From: Sunxiuqinia rutila
Lineage (GTDB): Bacteria; Bacteroidota; Bacteroidia; Bacteroidales; Prolixibacteraceae
Assembly (NCBI RefSeq): GCF_050589705.1
Contig: NZ_JBNGOT010000019.1
Span: 1 to 64,000 of the forward strand
Reading direction: 5' to 3'
DNA: 64,000 nt
Position numbers and translations under genes: made by a program. Position 1 is the first letter of the stretch. Every line of letters starts with the position of its first letter. Under the pieces are notes generated by a model, which was not told the origin of the DNA, did not search any database, and saw nothing but the letters and a program-made list of their open reading frames with translations. Of this stretch, positions 62,884 to 64,000 are shown piece by piece.

Positions 62884-62891
62884 AAATCTAT
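62884..62891 (-). promoter_or_regulatory. -7 box for pruA
   Basis: Reads TAGATTTG on the minus strand, matching TAnnTTTG, 43 bases before the pruA start. Confidence 0.5.
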
Positions 62892-63020
62892 AGAATCAGA
62901 AAGAGCTTTTTACTAATAAAAATCAGTTTTAAAAAAAGAGCCAAGTATATCCGCTGTAAACCTTGTTAACACTTAAAAATTACTATATTTAGTCCGATTT
63001 AAAAACGGTAGCTATTTTTC

Positions 63021-64000
63021 ATGCTTAAAGCAATTTATCACTTCATCACAAAACCCTACCTCCTTGATTCAGGAGAAGATAAGCGCAAAGTAATTGGCCT
63101 TCACATTCTGCTAACACTTGGGCTAATTTACGGATTAATTGATTTGACTTTTTCCTTAACCGGCTACCAGATTAACGAATGTATTCCGGGAGATGCCGCG
63201 CTGATCATCCTCAATATCATTGGACTTTATTGTTTACGCAATGCCCGTCCGCGATGTGCCGTGAACACTATTTTTCTGTTTCCTGTTGTCATTTACTTTT
63301 TTTTCATCTCGGTACAGTATGCCATTCTCCCCATAAAAAACACCATCCCTTACACGGTATGGGCATTAATCCCAGGCTTTCTTTTTCTGCTTCTTTTTAG
63401 TCACAAAAGCGAGCAAAAACTGCTCACCTACCTGGGCGTCAGCTTAGTCACCGTGATTTTTCATTTATATCAGGCCGACAGGCTGTTAGATGCCACCGGG
63501 GTGTACTGGTCTACCCAGGAGTTAATTTTAAATCCGCTGATCATTATTCTCTTGGTTTTCACCGCCACCTTCCTGGTTGCCATCAGCTACGAACTAAACC
63601 TGAAAGAATTGCGCACGAAGGTTTTGGAGACCGATCAACAGATTAATAAAACGGTCAAATCATTTCAACAAGGCGTGTTGCTCATGCAGTTGCGGGAAGA
63701 CGAAATGAAGAATCCCACCGGATTAAAAATATTGAAGACAAACCCGGCTTTTCAAAAGATGTTCAACGTCAGCTCGCGCGAGCTTCACCGGGTTGACGCA
63801 GAGGTGGTTTTTCCCAAAGTCTTTCGCGACTCCTTCGATTGGAACAACTACTACCTGCACACCAAAAGCAGGCAGCGCACCGAAATTTACATTGAACACC
63901 TTGACAAATGGTTTGAAATTTACTCGCTGCAACCAGCCGCCAACCAAATTGCCACCATTTTTTACGACATCACAAACCAGCGTCAGCTAATTGGTTCGCT
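63021..64000 (+). CDS. Membrane-anchored PAS-domain sensor protein, cut by the window edge
   Basis: An open frame from the ATG at 63021 runs in frame to the last base without a stop, so the gene is partial (326 codons seen). The first 200 residues hold about six hydrophobic helices (for example IGLHILLTLGLIYGLIDL and LIIILLVFTATFLVAISY). A coiled-coil linker follows (LNLKELRTKVLETDQQINKT in part), then a PAS domain from about residue 215 (GVLLMQL, KTNPAFQKMFNVS, IFYDITNQRQL). This matches the sensor part of a histidine kinase; the catalytic domains would lie beyond the edge. A possible promoter TTG-N18-TATATTTA lies at 62963-62991. Confidence 0.8.
   Translation, partial: MLKAIYHFITKPYLLDSGEDKRKVIGLHILLTLGLIYGLIDLTFSLTGYQINECIPGDAALIILNIIGLYCLRNARPRCAVNTIFLFPVVIYFFFISVQYAILPIKNTIPYTVWALIPGFLFLLLFSHKSEQKLLTYLGVSLVTVIFHLYQADRLLDATGVYWSTQELILNPLIIILLVFTATFLVAISYELNLKELRTKVLETDQQINKTVKSFQQGVLLMQLREDEMKNPTGLKILKTNPAFQKMFNVSSRELHRVDAEVVFPKVFRDSFDWNNYYLHTKSRQRTEIYIEHLDKWFEIYSLQPAANQIATIFYDITNQRQLIGS

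Overview
The window is a contiguous chromosomal segment of a Bacteroidota bacterium. The evidence is a SusC/SusD pair next to an ECF sigma factor and FecR anti-sigma factor, many Bacteroidota-type promoters (-7 box TAnnTTTG, sometimes with TTTG about 18-19 bases upstream), and Bacteroidota-typical families (DUF4105/Lnb, GYDIA-type GHMP kinase, DUF3109, PSP1/RicT). An [FeFe]-hydrogenase suggests a fermentative or facultatively anaerobic life. Class Bacteroidia, perhaps Marinilabiliales, is my inference from overall character and is not proven by any single marker.

Layout. 0.3-3.1 kb: a secreted sialate O-acetylesterase-like esterase and two small membrane proteins. 3.2-9.9 kb (minus strand): DUF3109 protein, gpmI, a secreted S9 peptidase and gdhA, most with their own promoter and terminator. 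10.1-15.4 kb: a translationally coupled pair made of a 1539-residue protein (four GAF-like repeats, two receiver-like domains, a PEP/pyruvate-type ATP-grasp domain) and a LuxR-type regulator whose receiver lacks the phospho-acceptor aspartate. 15.6-22.9 kb: susD, susC (with STN domain), fecR and an ECF sigma gene, a complete trans-envelope uptake and signalling locus without a local degradative enzyme. 23.3-26.7 kb: a group B-like [FeFe]-hydrogenase, an O-methyltransferase and an M16 peptidase. 26.8-28.1 kb: two identical tRNA-Phe genes in a duplicated promoter-tRNA-terminator cassette, and a tRNA-Gly/Leu/Gly operon on the other strand. 28.2-33.9 kb: mutS, an Lnb-like lipoprotein N-acyltransferase candidate, a DUF1761 protein and ricT.

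33.9-44.6 kb (minus strand) is the most striking part: nine tightly packed, mostly overlapping genes. They run from 3-methylcrotonyl-CoA carboxylase beta, methylglutaconyl-CoA hydratase, carboxylase alpha and an acyl-CoA dehydrogenase straight into type 2 IPP isomerase, HMG-CoA reductase, a GYDIA-type GHMP kinase, diphosphomevalonate decarboxylase and mevalonate kinase. The first part makes HMG-CoA from isovaleryl-CoA (leucine breakdown) and the second turns HMG-CoA into IPP/DMAPP. Neither HMG-CoA synthase nor HMG-CoA lyase is present in the window. The gene order suggests that leucine carbon is channelled into isoprenoids.

44.9-64 kb: two methylthiotransferases (mtaB and a MiaB-like gene), a ferredoxin reductase-like flavoprotein, a flavodoxin, trmN6, a small membrane protein, a hybrid sensor kinase, recR, a membrane GT2 glycosyltransferase with an extra Rossmann-like domain, a GNAT acetyltransferase, a stand-alone HsdR-N nuclease-like protein, AMP nucleosidase, holA, a rhomboid protease, a class IV aminotransferase-like protein without an obvious catalytic lysine, a YqgE/AlgH protein, a FtsB/DivIC-like protein and pruA. 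The window ends inside a membrane-anchored PAS-domain sensor gene that is open to the right edge. No CRISPR array, rRNA, prophage or insertion sequence was seen.
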